Assembly: GCA_002493945.1 (NCBI GenBank)
Contig: DLAL01000006.1
Location: 1-15,912, forward strand
DNA: 15,912 nucleotides
Direction: 5' to 3'
Origin: Porphyromonadaceae bacterium UBA7048
Lineage (GTDB): Bacteria; Bacteroidota; Bacteroidia; Bacteroidales; Muribaculaceae
This document shows positions 15,899 to 15,912 of the stretch, piece after piece. The position numbers and the translations under genes are program-made. Each line of letters starts with the position of its first letter. Position 1 is the stretch's first letter. The notes beneath the pieces were generated by a model, which was given only the letters and a program-made list of their open reading frames with translations, was not told the DNA's origin and made no database searches.

Positions 15899-15906
15899 CA
15901 TCTTTG
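15899..15906 (+). promoter_or_regulatory. Possible promoter for next gene
   Basis: CATCTTTG differs from TAnnTTTG only in the first base. No TTTG lies 19-21 nt upstream. It is placed after the hairpin and before whatever gene follows outside the window. Confidence 0.3.
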
Positions 15907-15912
15907 ACAGTT

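Overview
The window looks like chromosomal DNA of a gut Bacteroidota, probably order Bacteroidales and possibly a Muribaculaceae-type genome. Three things point there: repeated Bacteroidota promoters (TTTG, about 20 nt, TAnnTTTG), families typical of the phylum (DUF6377 regulator, SusB-like GH97, GH92, GH127, BtuG-like surface propeller), and GC-rich coding DNA. The genus-level guess is inference. I see no rRNA, tRNA, CRISPR array or complete mobile element.

Left part (1-2786): a GNAT acetyltransferase on the minus strand; then a small ORF overlapping the 3' remnant of a zeta-toxin-like kinase gene that has lost its P-loop half; then a plus-strand secreted protein built of about five degenerate beta-rich repeats. 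That gene meets the next operon stop codon to stop codon.

Middle (2787-7481, minus strand): a three-gene vitamin B12 uptake operon. A consensus promoter fires directly into a cobalamin riboswitch (B12 box and core both readable). It is followed by a BtuB-type TonB-dependent receptor, a BtuG-like surface beta-propeller lipoprotein, and a PKD-domain lipoprotein of unknown exact role. All three genes are joined by 4-bp ATGA overlaps. A divergent promoter lies back to back with the riboswitch promoter and drives a GH127 beta-L-arabinofuranosidase gene. That gene is decaying: it has no standard start codon after its promoter, lacks about 140 residues near its N-terminus, and carries an in-frame TGA.

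Right part (9144-15912, plus strand): a dihydrofolate reductase-fold protein overlaps a DUF6377 membrane regulator by ATGA. After a 152-nt gap with its own promoter come a GH97 inverting alpha-glucosidase-type enzyme and, 3 nt later, a GH92 alpha-mannosidase-type enzyme. The last two look like a small secreted or periplasmic glycan-trimming operon, possibly under the DUF6377 regulator. The window ends with a hairpin and a possible promoter for the next gene.
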